NCBI GenBank assembly: GCA_017621655.1
Contig: JAGASS010000033.1
Span: forward strand, 62,001-126,000
DNA: 64,000 nt
Direction of reading: 5' to 3'
Source: Clostridia bacterium
GTDB lineage: Bacteria; Bacillota; Clostridia; Oscillospirales; CAG-272
This document shows positions 1-8,079 of the stretch, in pieces. The position numbers and the translations under genes are program-made. How positions within the stretch are numbered: position 1 is the stretch's first letter; every line of letters starts with the position of its first letter. The notes under the pieces were generated by a model, which was not told the DNA's origin, searched no databases, and saw only the letters and a list, made by a program, of their open reading frames with translations.

Positions 1-377
1 ATCTGAAATCGGGAACTCAGGTCCTCGACGGTAAGAATGCAACCGATATGCTTCGCTATTGGTCATACAGCGACGAGGACGTAAGCCGACGCCGAGTCGG
101 TTGTAACTTCCTTAAGGCGATAATCAAAAAGGTCATGACGGACATTCCGATGAACGATGCGGCAAGCGCGTTCTTCAAGTATCAGGAATACATAAGCACG
201 GATCTCACGATCAATGCGCTGAATGAAAACGCAGACCTCATATTCGCTTATCCGAAGCTGACGGTGAGAGATTACACCTACCCGGGAACGACGACCGGCA
301 AGGGTCTTGACGCGGTATTCACCCCGAACGTCTCGAAGGCAACGGAATTCTTTGACGCATATAAATTCAAGGGTTAA
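1..377 (+). CDS. LytR-CpsA-Psr (LCP) family protein, C-terminal part
   Basis: The reading frame is open from base 3 of the window, so the start lies upstream and only about 125 C-terminal residues are visible. The segment [23 protein letters not shown], then a stretch ending FLKAIIKK, matches the conserved end of the LCP catalytic domain (pattern LxGxxALxYxRxR...D..R..RQ.xFLxAI). LCP enzymes are membrane-anchored and transfer teichoic acid or other glycopolymers from undecaprenyl diphosphate carriers to peptidoglycan. A short tail follows with no further domain. The gene ends 29 bp before glyQS with no terminator between, so read-through is likely. The catalytic arginines and the membrane anchor lie outside the window, so the family call rests on this C-terminal signature only. 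Confidence 0.6.
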   Translation, partial: LKSGTQVLDGKNATDMLRYWSYSDEDVSRRRVGCNFLKAIIKKVMTDIPMNDAASAFFKYQEYISTDLTINALNENADLIFAYPKLTVRDYTYPGTTTGKGLDAVFTPNVSKATEFFDAYKFKG

Positions 378-406
378 GATACATTAGCACAGAAAGGACA
401 CAAAAA

Positions 407-1828
407 ATGCTTAACACAGAAAAAACAATGGACAAAATAGTAGCTCTTTGTAAGGGCAGAGGTTTCATTTTCGCCGGATCCGAAATCTATGGCGGTCTTG
501 CGAATACATGGGACTACGGCCCTCTCGGAGTCGAGCTTAAGAATAACGTAAAGCGCGCTTGGTGGAAAAAGTTCGTTCAGGAGAACAAGTATAACGTCGG
601 TCTTGACGCCGCTATTCTTATGAACCCCCAGACTTGGGTAGCATCGGGACACCTTGCGGGATTTTCCGATCCCCTTATGGACTGTAAGGAATGTAAGGAG
701 CGCTTCCGCGCTGACAAGCTTATCGAGGATTGGTGCGCTGAGAATAACTATACTCTTCCGAAGCCCATCGACGCTTTCTCGCAGGAGGAAATGAAGAACT
801 TCGTTGAGGATAACAATATCCCCTACCCCACCTGCGGCAAGCATAACTTTACCGACATCCGTCAGTTCAACCTTATGTTCAAGACCTTCCAGGGCGTAAC
901 CGAGGACGCTAAAAACACCGTTTATCTCCGTCCCGAGACCGCACAGGGTATCTTCACAAACTTTGTAAACGTTCAGAGAACGACGAGAAAGAAGCTCCCC
1001 TTCGGTATCGGACAGATCGGTAAGTCCTTCCGTAACGAGATCACCCCCGGAAACTTCATTTTCCGCGTTCGTGAGTTCGAGCAGATGGAGCTTGAGTTCT
1101 TCTGCAAGCCCGGAACCGACCTTGAATGGTTCAACTACTGGAGAAGCTTCTGCCACAATTGGCTTCTTGCTATCGGTCTTAAGGACGAGAATATTCGTCT
1201 TCGTGACCACGATCCCGAGGAGCTTTGCTTCTACTCTAAGGCAACGACCGACTTCGAGTTCCTCTTCCCGTTCGGATGGGGCGAGCTTTGGGGCGTTGCT
1301 GACCGTACCGATTACGACCTTACACAGCATCAGAACGTATCGGGTAAGGACCTTACCTATTTCGATCAGGAAACTAACGAGCATTATATTCCTTACGTTG
1401 TCGAGCCGTCTCTCGGCGTTGAAAGAACCGTTCTTTCGGTTCTCTGCGACGCTTACGACGAGGAAGTCGTTGACGCTGAAAAGAACGACGTAAGAACCGT
1501 TCTCCGTCTCCATCCGTTCCTTGCGCCCTTCAAGGCGGCGGTTCTTCCCCTCTCGAAGAAGCTCTCCGAGAAGGCGACTGAGATCTACGAGGAACTTTCC
1601 AAGTACTTCAGCGTCGATTACGACGACGCCGGCTCTATCGGTAAGAGATACCGCCGCGAGGACGAGATCGGAACTCCTCTCTGTATTACCGTTGACTTTG
1701 AAACGGTAGGCGATGCGGAAAAGGAAGGCGATAACTGCGTTACCGTCCGCGACCGCGACACTATGGAGCAGGTCCGTATCCCGATCACAGAGCTTCGTGC
1801 TTACATCGAAAAGAAGATCGAATTCTGA
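407..1828 (+). CDS. glyQS: Glycyl-tRNA synthetase, single-chain (alpha2) type
   Basis: Charges tRNA-Gly with glycine in the cytoplasm. The 473-residue length is usual for the homodimeric bacterial/archaeal GlyRS (about 460). The N-terminal segment [20 protein letters not shown] is a hallmark of the family. Class II motif 2 is visible as [21 protein letters not shown] and motif 3 as [10 protein letters not shown] near residue 340, followed by an anticodon-binding domain starting about residue 370 ([11 protein letters not shown]). The ATG at 407 follows an AGAAAGGA ribosome site; a second ATG seven codons on is less well placed. No T-box leader fits in the 29-bp gap to the LCP gene, unlike valS in this window, so the gene is probably transcribed from further upstream. 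A strong hairpin terminator follows. Confidence 0.95.
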   Translation: MLNTEKTMDKIVALCKGRGFIFAGSEIYGGLANTWDYGPLGVELKNNVKRAWWKKFVQENKYNVGLDAAILMNPQTWVASGHLAGFSDPLMDCKECKERFRADKLIEDWCAENNYTLPKPIDAFSQEEMKNFVEDNNIPYPTCGKHNFTDIRQFNLMFKTFQGVTEDAKNTVYLRPETAQGIFTNFVNVQRTTRKKLPFGIGQIGKSFRNEITPGNFIFRVREFEQMELEFFCKPGTDLEWFNYWRSFCHNWLLAIGLKDENIRLRDHDPEELCFYSKATTDFEFLFPFGWGELWGVADRTDYDLTQHQNVSGKDLTYFDQETNEHYIPYVVEPSLGVERTVLSVLCDAYDEEVVDAEKNDVRTVLRLHPFLAPFKAAVLPLSKKLSEKATEIYEELSKYFSVDYDDAGSIGKRYRREDEIGTPLCITVDFETVGDAEKEGDNCVTVRDRDTMEQVRIPITELRAYIEKKIEF

Positions 1829-1832
1829 TATT

Positions 1833-1866
1833 AAAAAGTCGCACCTCGTTAGGTGCGACTTTTTTA
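1833..1866. terminator. Bidirectional terminator between glyQS and araC-type gene
   Basis: The inverted repeat AAAGTCGCACCT / AGGTGCGACTTT with a four-base CGTT loop is flanked by A and T runs, so it can end transcription from glyQS and from the convergent AraC-type gene. Confidence 0.9.
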
Positions 1867-2664
1867 TTTCTTTCTGAAATCTGACGGAGGCGCTTTATAA
1901 TACGCCTTAAATTCGCGGTTAAAGTGTGCCTGTGATTCATACCCGCTGTTAAACGCTATCTCTGTTATAGGCAGGTCGGTAAAACGTATGAGGCGCATTC
2001 CGTAATTTAGCTTGAGCGTTCGTACGTATTCCTTGAATCCGACGCCGACACTGTTTCGAAACAGTCGGCAAAAGTAATTTGGGTCGTACGAGAATTGTCT
2101 TGCAACGTCAGTCATAGACGGGTTTTCTCTGAAATGAGAGTTAAGATACATTAGCGCATGACGCATATTTTCGCCGACTCCATTATAAACCGTCGACGGC
2201 TTGCAACCGTTAAGAAACGAAATAATCAAACATTCAAGAATGTTTTTATCAAACTCCGAAGCATTTTCGCTCTCGCCGATTGAGCCGAGCAAGCAGCAAA
2301 GTGCCTCGATGTTTTCAAACTCATTTCCATCAATATAAACGGTATGCGTGCCCTGCATCATAAACCTATTCAGCAGCTCGGGGCTGATACCGTTTTCCTT
2401 GAACTGGATATTGATAATGTCAGTTCCTTTACATCCACGGTATTCATGAAAATCCATAGGTGAAACGAATGAGACCATGCCTCGTCTGACCTCACATTCA
2501 ACACCGTTACAGATATGCGTACCGCTTCCGCTTTGAATTATATCGAATTCAAAGCAGTCGTGCCAATGAAGGGTGATATCCGACATTGTTTCGTCGTGTT
2601 TTTTGTATTTCTTTGTAAATTGATTTCCCTCAGTTAAACGGGATGCTACCATTCTTGTTTTCAT
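1864..2664 (-). CDS. AraC family transcriptional regulator, likely leaderless
   Basis: A 266-residue regulator. The N-terminal half (about 30-140) is a cupin-like sensor domain with the motif HWHDCFEFDIIQSGSG. The C-terminal half (about 165-266) is a double helix-turn-helix AraC domain with MTDVARQFSYDPNYFCRLFR and the signature ITEIAFNSGYESQAHFNREF. It diverges from the phosphohexomutase-GH130 pair and probably controls it in response to a sugar; the ligand is unknown. A perfect promoter (2671-2699) ends six bases before the ATG, so the predicted transcript starts at or next to the A of the start codon, and no ribosome site precedes it. An internal ATG at residue 27 would remove the poorly conserved N-terminus, but it also lacks a ribosome site. 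Family call is firm; target is inferred from gene order. Confidence 0.85.
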   Translation of the reverse strand: MKTRMVASRLTEGNQFTKKYKKHDETMSDITLHWHDCFEFDIIQSGSGTHICNGVECEVRRGMVSFVSPMDFHEYRGCKGTDIINIQFKENGISPELLNRFMMQGTHTVYIDGNEFENIEALCCLLGSIGESENASEFDKNILECLIISFLNGCKPSTVYNGVGENMRHALMYLNSHFRENPSMTDVARQFSYDPNYFCRLFRNSVGVGFKEYVRTLKLNYGMRLIRFTDLPITEIAFNSGYESQAHFNREFKAYYKAPPSDFRKK

Positions 2665-2670
2665 GGATTT

Positions 2671-2699
2671 ATTATATCATAAATTATGATAAATGTCAA
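2671..2699 (-). promoter_or_regulatory. Consensus promoter with palindromic spacer for the AraC-type gene
   Basis: On the minus strand TTGACA, a 17-base spacer and TATAAT are all exact consensus, and the -10 box is preceded by TGA (extended -10). The spacer is almost entirely the palindrome ATCATAATTTATGAT, a likely operator for autoregulation. Confidence 0.8.
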
Positions 2700-2725
2700 T
2701 TTATGCAAATAAATAGTGTAATTTT

Positions 2726-2750
2726 GCAAAGCAGCGGCTTTGCTTTTTTT
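2726..2750 (+). terminator. Terminator-like hairpin just upstream of the phosphohexomutase
   Basis: GCAAAGC, a four-base loop and GCTTTGC are followed by seven T residues, the form of an intrinsic terminator on the plus strand. It sits 26 bp before the start codon at 2776, and no upstream plus-strand gene needs it, so it may act as a leader attenuator or block stray transcription from the divergent region. No convincing promoter was found between it and the gene. Confidence 0.5.
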
Positions 2751-2775
2751 GTAAAATAATAAAAGGGGGGATAAT

Positions 2776-4401
2776 ATGGAAAACAAAATAAAGCGATGGC
2801 TCGACTGTTCGGACAGTGAGACTGCTAAGGAGCTAAAAGGGCTGAATAGCGACGAGCTATACGACCGTTTTTACAAGGAAGTCGAGTTCGGCACCGGCGG
2901 TATGCGAGGAATCATAGGTACAGGAACAAATAGAATAAACAGATACACCGTTGCGAAAACGACGCTCGGATATGCGAGATTCATTAAAAGCAAAAACGGC
3001 GAAGAGCGCGGTATCGTTATCGCATACGACAACCGCAGATGTAGCCGATACTTTGCCGAGGTAACGGCAGGTGTGCTTGCATCTGAGGGAATTAAAAGCT
3101 ATCTTTTTGAGGATATAAGAACGACGCCGGAATTATCTTTTTCGGTTCGCGAGCTTAACGCATTCGGCGGGATCGTAATAACCGCTTCGCATAATCCGCC
3201 CGAATATAACGGCTACAAGATTTATAACGAAAGCGGCGGTCAACTTGTGCCGTCTGAGATCAAGCCCATACTTGAAGAAATGAGCAAAATCGAAGACGAG
3301 CTTTCGATACCGATTATGGCTATAAGCGAAGCAGGCGAGCTTGTTACGATCATAGGCAAAGAAATAGACGAGAAATATTACGAAAATGTCCTTTCCTTGC
3401 AGTTTGACAAGTGCAAGAAAAAGGACGTCAAGATCGTTTATTCTCCAGAGCACGGTACGGGAAATATCCCTGTTCATCATATTCTCGGAGTTGCAGGACT
3501 TGACGTCATTTCGGTAGAAAGTCAGTGCCCTCCCGATCCAAATTTTTCGTGTACTAAAAACCCAAACCCCGAAATGGCTGAGGCGTACGAAGAAGCTATT
3601 AAGCTTATGAAAAGCGAGAATGCCGATCTTGCAATAGCTACAGACCCTGACTGCGACAGACTCGGTGTTGTCGTAAACAACAGTGGTACTCCGATACTTT
3701 TGACAGGAAATCAGTCAGGTGCAATTCTTCTCTACTATATTTTGAGTAGGCACAAAGAGCAAGGCACCCTACCCGATAATGCCGTTATTTTTTCGACGGT
3801 CGTGACGTCAGTATTAGGTGACAAAATTGCTGAGGATTTCGGCGTTGACGTCGAAAAAACTCTTACAGGATTTAAGTTCATAGGGGAAAAGATACGGGTT
3901 CATGAGGAAGCAAATGACAAGTCATTCATCTTCGGCTACGAGGAAAGCAACGGCTGTCTAATCGGTGATTTTGTACGCGACAAGGACGGCGTTCAAGCAT
4001 CTCTTATGATGTGCGAAGCGGCTAACTACTATAAGAAGCAAGGCAAAACGCTTATTCAGGTCCTTGACGAAATATATGAAAAGTACGGACGCTATAACGA
4101 TCTGCTTCATTCGATAACACTCAAAGGCGAAGACGGTAACAGGAAAATAATAGAGATAATGACACGTTTACGTGAGCACGCGGTAAACGAGATCGCAGGA
4201 CTTCAAGTGAGCGAGATCCTCGACTTCAAAAAGCCGCAGATCGGTTTTCCGCTTACCGATCTGATAATTTACCGTTTTGAGAACGGAAGCTTCGTTGCTA
4301 TCCGTCCGAGCGGAACGGAACCGAAATGTAAGTTCTATTACTGTATACTTGATGCAGATATAACCGAAATAATAAAATACTTTGAAGGAGAAAACAGATG
4401 A
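2776..4401 (+). CDS. Phosphoglucomutase/phosphomannomutase (alpha-D-phosphohexomutase)
   Basis: Interconverts hexose 1-phosphate and hexose 6-phosphate (glucose or mannose) in the cytoplasm. All four family motifs are present: the phosphoserine loop TASHNP with Ser138, the Mg-binding loop D290-P-D292-C-D294, the sugar-specificity loop GYEESNG (387-393), and the phosphate-binding RPSGTEPK (510-517). The length of 541 fits the PgcA-like large class. The start is set by a strong AAAAGGGGGG ribosome site. The stop codon overlaps the start of the GH130 gene (ATGA), which implies translational coupling. GH130 enzymes release alpha-mannose 1-phosphate, so this mutase probably feeds that product into glycolysis as the 6-phosphate. 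Glucose versus mannose preference cannot be read from sequence alone. Confidence 0.93.
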   Translation: MENKIKRWLDCSDSETAKELKGLNSDELYDRFYKEVEFGTGGMRGIIGTGTNRINRYTVAKTTLGYARFIKSKNGEERGIVIAYDNRRCSRYFAEVTAGVLASEGIKSYLFEDIRTTPELSFSVRELNAFGGIVITASHNPPEYNGYKIYNESGGQLVPSEIKPILEEMSKIEDELSIPIMAISEAGELVTIIGKEIDEKYYENVLSLQFDKCKKKDVKIVYSPEHGTGNIPVHHILGVAGLDVISVESQCPPDPNFSCTKNPNPEMAEAYEEAIKLMKSENADLAIATDPDCDRLGVVVNNSGTPILLTGNQSGAILLYYILSRHKEQGTLPDNAVIFSTVVTSVLGDKIAEDFGVDVEKTLTGFKFIGEKIRVHEEANDKSFIFGYEESNGCLIGDFVRDKDGVQASLMMCEAANYYKKQGKTLIQVLDEIYEKYGRYNDLLHSITLKGEDGNRKIIEIMTRLREHAVNEIAGLQVSEILDFKKPQIGFPLTDLIIYRFENGSFVAIRPSGTEPKCKFYYCILDADITEIIKYFEGENR

Positions 4402-5369
4402 GAAAGTCAAGCCCCGTAATCAAAAAGCTTGAAAAACCCGTCCTTACATACAAGGACATCCCATACAACGCCGCGCTGATATTTAACGCAGGCGTTGCAA
4501 AGGTTGACGGAAAGTACGTTATGCTATTCCGAAACGACTACGGTGATTATGAAAATCAGATTCTGAAAGGCACGAATCTCGGTGTTGCAAGAAGTGACGA
4601 CGGTATTCACTGGGTTGCCGATCCCGAGCCAGCGCTCGCCATGAAAGACGACGAGGTACTACGAATTTACGATCCGCGCCTTACTGTAATTGACGGCAAA
4701 ATGCACATCTGCTTTGCGCAGGACACAGTACACGGTCTGCGCGGTGGTATTGCAACAACAGACGATTTCAAGTCGATGACCATTCACAGCTTGAGCGCAC
4801 CCGACAATCGCAATATGGTACTTTTCCCCGAAAAGATAAACGGTATGTACGTGCGTCTTGAACGCCCGATGCCGATATATTCCCGTAATCGCGATAAGGA
4901 CACATTCGACATTTGGTGTTCACGCTCGCCTGATCTTCGTTATTGGGGTGATACCGAGCTTGTGCTTGGCGTTGAGCACGTGCCTTTTGCAAACGACAAG
5001 ATAGGTCCTGCCGCCCCCCCTGTAAAAACAGACCGCGGTTGGCTTACTACCTTCCACGCTGTCGAGATCGACGAGAGCCGAGGCAAGCACGGTTGGGAAG
5101 ATAAATGGACGAAGATGTACTACGCAGGCATTATGCTCCTCGACCTTAATGATCCGTCAAAGGTTATCGGTTATTCTAAGGAGCCGCTTATTACCCCCGA
5201 GCTTCCGCACGAGACAGACGTCGGCTTCCGCACCGACGTTATTTTCCCAGGCGGTATGATACTTGAGGACAACGGCGAGGTCAAGATATATTACGGTGCC
5301 GCAGACACGGTCGAATGTCTTGCAACAGCTGACGTAAACGATCTTATTGATCTCTGTCTTAACAGTTAA
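4398..5369 (+). CDS. Glycoside hydrolase family 130 phosphorylase
   Basis: A 323-residue protein matching GH130, five-bladed beta-propeller enzymes that phosphorolyse beta-mannosides to alpha-mannose 1-phosphate. Visible family features are the N-terminal NPVLTYKDIPYN-like region (here KPVLTYKDIPYNAALIFNAG), blade motifs such as KYVMLFRNDYGD, and the YDPR motif at 91-94 whose Asp92 is the expected general acid. There is no signal peptide, so it acts in the cytoplasm on imported oligosaccharides. It is coupled by an ATGA overlap to the phosphohexomutase and preceded by GAAGGAG. The exact substrate (mannosyl-glucose, mannobiose, mannan or N-glycan fragments) is not determined. A strong terminator follows directly. 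Confidence 0.88.
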   Translation: MRKSSPVIKKLEKPVLTYKDIPYNAALIFNAGVAKVDGKYVMLFRNDYGDYENQILKGTNLGVARSDDGIHWVADPEPALAMKDDEVLRIYDPRLTVIDGKMHICFAQDTVHGLRGGIATTDDFKSMTIHSLSAPDNRNMVLFPEKINGMYVRLERPMPIYSRNRDKDTFDIWCSRSPDLRYWGDTELVLGVEHVPFANDKIGPAAPPVKTDRGWLTTFHAVEIDESRGKHGWEDKWTKMYYAGIMLLDLNDPSKVIGYSKEPLITPELPHETDVGFRTDVIFPGGMILEDNGEVKIYYGAADTVECLATADVNDLIDLCLNS

Positions 5370-5375
5370 TGACAA

Positions 5376-5406
5376 AACCCCGACGGGTTTCCGTCGGGGT
5401 TCTCTT
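5376..5406. terminator. Bidirectional terminator between GH130 and GH2 genes
   Basis: The 10-bp GC-rich stem ACCCCGACGG / CCGTCGGGGT with a GTTT loop is flanked by an A run and a T-rich tail. It serves both convergent genes. Confidence 0.9.
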
Positions 5407-5407
5407 T

Positions 5408-7141
5408 TCAGTCTTCTATTGCCGCTTTCTTCGAAAGGATCGGGCAGATCATTTCGGGCGGGAATTTCGGCTTTCTTTCGTAGGTGCAGAGACCGTTCTG
5501 CTCCTGCTCTATATCGTAAAGCTGGGTATAGCAATATCCGAAGATATTGGGGTTATCAAGCAGAACGTCGGTCAGGCCCTTAAGGCGAGACATAAATTCT
5601 TCCTCGGTCTCGGGGCCCTTACCGTAGCCCCAGCCATTGCCATGTGCCGCCCAAACAAATCCGCCGTACTCACTTACGAAGAACGGAAGGTTGCCGTCAT
5701 AGCTCTGTCTTCCCTGCTCAAGGTGAGGGGAAGAAGCATAGCCGAGAGTTTTAGGATCAGAGAAGGTCTGAGCGAATTTCTCGACTACCTGCTCGTAATC
5801 GTGAACGTCGTAAATATCGGTCTTAACGTGATAATAACCGCTCGTATCAATGCAGGGACGGGTCGGGTCAACCGCCTTCGTTGCATCGTAAAGAGTCGAG
5901 ATAAGCTCGTCGCGCTGACGGTAAAGCTCGTTATAATCGGGTCTGTGACCTTTGAGGTTTTCAGTCTCGTTTTCGGGACACCAGCCGATTATCGACGGAT
6001 GGTTGAAATCGCGGTCGATCTCCTCAAGCCATTCGGGGAGAATGCTGTATATCGCCTCGGGACGGGTGTGATCAAGTCCCCAGTCAGCGTATTCACCCCA
6101 AAGGAGGTAGCCCTTGCGGTCAGCGTGGTAGAAAAACCTTTCCTCAAACACCTTTTCATGAGGACGAGCGCCGTTGAAGCCCATCGAAATTGCGAGGTCT
6201 ATATCGTTTTCAAGATCCTTATCACTCGGCGCGGTATAAAGACCGTCAGGATAGAAGCCCTGATCGAGAACAAGACGCTGGAAGACGCTCTTGCCGTTAA
6301 GCATGAACTTCTTGCCGCGGAGTTCAACCGAGCGAAGTCCGAAATAGCTCTTTACGGTATCGTCACCAAAGGTGAGGATAAGGTCATATAGACCGCCCTT
6401 GCCGACTTCCCAAAGGTGCTTTTCGGTGAGTTTAACGGTAAACGTCGTATATCCGCAGGTAATATCAGCTGCTGCTTCGCCGCACGCTTTTCCTTCAAAG
6501 GAAGCGCTTGCCGTAAGCTTGCCGTCGCCCTTTACCCACGCCATAACGGTGAGTGATCCCTCGTCTACGTTCGGATAATACTTAACCTTTTCTATATAGT
6601 TCTTCGGTACGAATTCGAGCCATACAGTCTGCCAGATACCCGTCGTTCTCGTATAGAAGCAACCGAAGGAATCCTGCTTATAGCACTGCTTACCCGAGGG
6701 GATAAGTCCGCTCTTTTCGTTATCGGTCGCGTGAACGCAGATTTCGTTCTCGCCAACTGTAAGGTAATCTGTCGCTTCACACTTGAAGGAAACGTAGCCG
6801 CCCTTATGGTAGCCGCACTTCTTTCCGTTTACGTAAACGGTTGCCTCGTAGTCAACTGCACCGAAGTGAATGAATACTCTTCCCTTAAGCTGATCTGCCG
6901 TTACATTTACCGTTCTCTTATACCAAACCGACTTCATGAAGTCGGTGTCGCCAATGCCCGAAAGCTTGCTCTGCGGGCAGAACGGAACGTTGATAGACGC
7001 GGAAAGCGTCTTTCCGTTTTCATAAAGCTGACGGTCAAGACCTGTACATTCGCGGTCGATTTCAAACTGCCAGATGCCGTTAAGGTTCGTCCAGCTTTCT
7101 CTTTCGAATTGAGGTTTCGGATGCTCTAAGCGGTATATCAT
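5408..7141 (-). CDS. Glycoside hydrolase family 2 enzyme (beta-galactosidase/glucuronidase-like)
   Basis: A cytoplasmic 577-residue GH2 enzyme (no signal peptide). Domains in order: jelly-roll sugar-binding domain (about 15-180, with NLNGIWQFEID and VWYKRTV), immunoglobulin-like domain (about 185-275), and TIM barrel (about 280-577). The catalytic acid/base is Glu392 in NHPSIIGWCPENE and the nucleophile is Glu491 in FVSEYGG. It is shorter than LacZ and closest in outline to beta-glucuronidase-sized members. The start chosen is the ATG at 7141, preceded by GGGAGAA; an upstream TTG at 7156 would include the ribosome site itself. It is divergent from an AraC-type gene that is its likely regulator. 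Substrate (galactoside, glucuronide or mannoside) is undetermined; the neighbouring GH130 pair suggests plant or host glycans. Confidence 0.9.
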   Translation of the reverse strand: MIYRLEHPKPQFERESWTNLNGIWQFEIDRECTGLDRQLYENGKTLSASINVPFCPQSKLSGIGDTDFMKSVWYKRTVNVTADQLKGRVFIHFGAVDYEATVYVNGKKCGYHKGGYVSFKCEATDYLTVGENEICVHATDNEKSGLIPSGKQCYKQDSFGCFYTRTTGIWQTVWLEFVPKNYIEKVKYYPNVDEGSLTVMAWVKGDGKLTASASFEGKACGEAAADITCGYTTFTVKLTEKHLWEVGKGGLYDLILTFGDDTVKSYFGLRSVELRGKKFMLNGKSVFQRLVLDQGFYPDGLYTAPSDKDLENDIDLAISMGFNGARPHEKVFEERFFYHADRKGYLLWGEYADWGLDHTRPEAIYSILPEWLEEIDRDFNHPSIIGWCPENETENLKGHRPDYNELYRQRDELISTLYDATKAVDPTRPCIDTSGYYHVKTDIYDVHDYEQVVEKFAQTFSDPKTLGYASSPHLEQGRQSYDGNLPFFVSEYGGFVWAAHGNGWGYGKGPETEEEFMSRLKGLTDVLLDNPNIFGYCYTQLYDIEQEQNGLCTYERKPKFPPEMICPILSKKAAIED

Positions 7142-7186
7142 ATTCTTTTCTCCCAATAAAAACTTATTTGGTTTATCTTTAATTTA

Positions 7187-7215
7187 ATTATAAGCCGTTA
7201 ACTCCTCTCATTCAA
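7187..7215 (-). promoter_or_regulatory. Promoter of the GH2 gene
   Basis: TTGAAT, a 17-base spacer and TATAAT on the minus strand, about 45 bp before the ATG at 7141. Confidence 0.75.
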
Positions 7216-7235
7216 TAACAAAATGTACAATTTTA

Positions 7236-7264
7236 TTGACATATTCTACTGTTTATGATAATAT
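7236..7264 (+). promoter_or_regulatory. Promoter of the second AraC-type gene
   Basis: TTGACA, a 17-base spacer ending in TGA, then TAATAT, 28 bp before the start at 7292. It is back to back with the GH2 promoter, so one bound regulator could control both. Confidence 0.75.
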
Positions 7265-7291
7265 GATCTCAAACGCTAACGGAGGCAAAAA

Positions 7292-8068
7292 ATGATAGTT
7301 TTGACCGAAATACGCCATATGTGGCCCGAAAAACACATACTTATCGACCGCCCGCAGGGACTTCCCGTATATACTTTTCTCCACTTCATAAACGCCGTTG
7401 AGGTCACGATCGACGGGCGCTCCTTTATTACGAAGCCGCACACGTGCCTCATCTATTCTCCGAAAACTCCGCAGCTATACCAGTACAGCGGTCCGATGGT
7501 CCACGACTGGTTTCATTTTACCGTTGACGATCCCGACTATTTCGAAAAAATTTCGCTCCCCACCGACGTTCTGCTCACGCCCACGCACTCCGAGTTTATA
7601 ACTCCAATCGTCAAGGAGCTTGAGCACGAATTCTTTTCCGATAAGGACATGGGAAAAGCGCTTATGTCGGCAAAGTGCGAGGAGCTGTTTATCAAGCTTT
7701 CGCGCGCGGTATCGGGTGAGATACCCTATGGCGTATCGCTCGATACAGAGGAGCGCTTCCGCGAGCTTCGCTCTGACATTTTCTCCGATCTTTCTTATCC
7801 CTGGACCGTACCCGAAATGGCGAAGCGCGTAGGATTAAGCGCATCGCGCTTTTACAGCACATACCGTTCGGTGTTCGGTAATTCGCCGATGAACGATCTC
7901 ATCAGCGCACGTATTGACGCGGCAAAAAACAAATTGACCTTTAGTAACCTCTCCGTCAAAAGCATTTCCGACGAGCTTGGCTACAATAACGTAACGCACT
8001 TTATGCGTCAGTTCGCATCAAATGTCGGAATGTCGCCCGGTGAATACAGAAAAAGCTCCCGAAAGTAA
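7292..8068 (+). CDS. AraC family transcriptional regulator
   Basis: A 258-residue regulator. The first ~140 residues form a cupin-type sensor (HMWPEKHILIDRP, then HTCLIYSPKTPQLY). The last ~100 form the AraC DNA-binding domain with the first helix-turn-helix in WTVPEMAKRVGLSASRFYSTYRSVFG and the second in SVKSISDELGYNNVTHFMRQF. The ATG follows an ACGGAGG ribosome site. Divergent placement from the GH2 gene points to it as the probable regulator of that gene. The stop codon at 8066-8068 is only three bases from the convergent stop of the recombinase, with no terminator between them, an unusually tight junction that fits insertion of the recombinase block. Confidence 0.88.
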   Translation: MIVLTEIRHMWPEKHILIDRPQGLPVYTFLHFINAVEVTIDGRSFITKPHTCLIYSPKTPQLYQYSGPMVHDWFHFTVDDPDYFEKISLPTDVLLTPTHSEFITPIVKELEHEFFSDKDMGKALMSAKCEELFIKLSRAVSGEIPYGVSLDTEERFRELRSDIFSDLSYPWTVPEMAKRVGLSASRFYSTYRSVFGNSPMNDLISARIDAAKNKLTFSNLSVKSISDELGYNNVTHFMRQFASNVGMSPGEYRKSSRK

Positions 8069-8079
8069 AGCTTATTCGA
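8069..8079 (+). repeat. Left arm of inverted repeat flanking the recombinase
   Basis: AGCTTATTCGA recurs as its exact reverse complement TCGAATAAGCT at 9673-9683. This arm overlaps the recombinase stop codon. It is a candidate recombination site by position only. Confidence 0.35.

Noticed and set aside
374..1513. Long minus-strand ORF (379 codons) across glyQS
   Set aside because: It is the antisense shadow of a clear synthetase gene, has no ribosome site or family match, and reflects codon bias in the real frame.
5369..6391. Long plus-strand ORF (340 codons) opposite the GH2 gene
   Set aside because: Antisense to a gene with intact catalytic motifs; no recognisable protein family.
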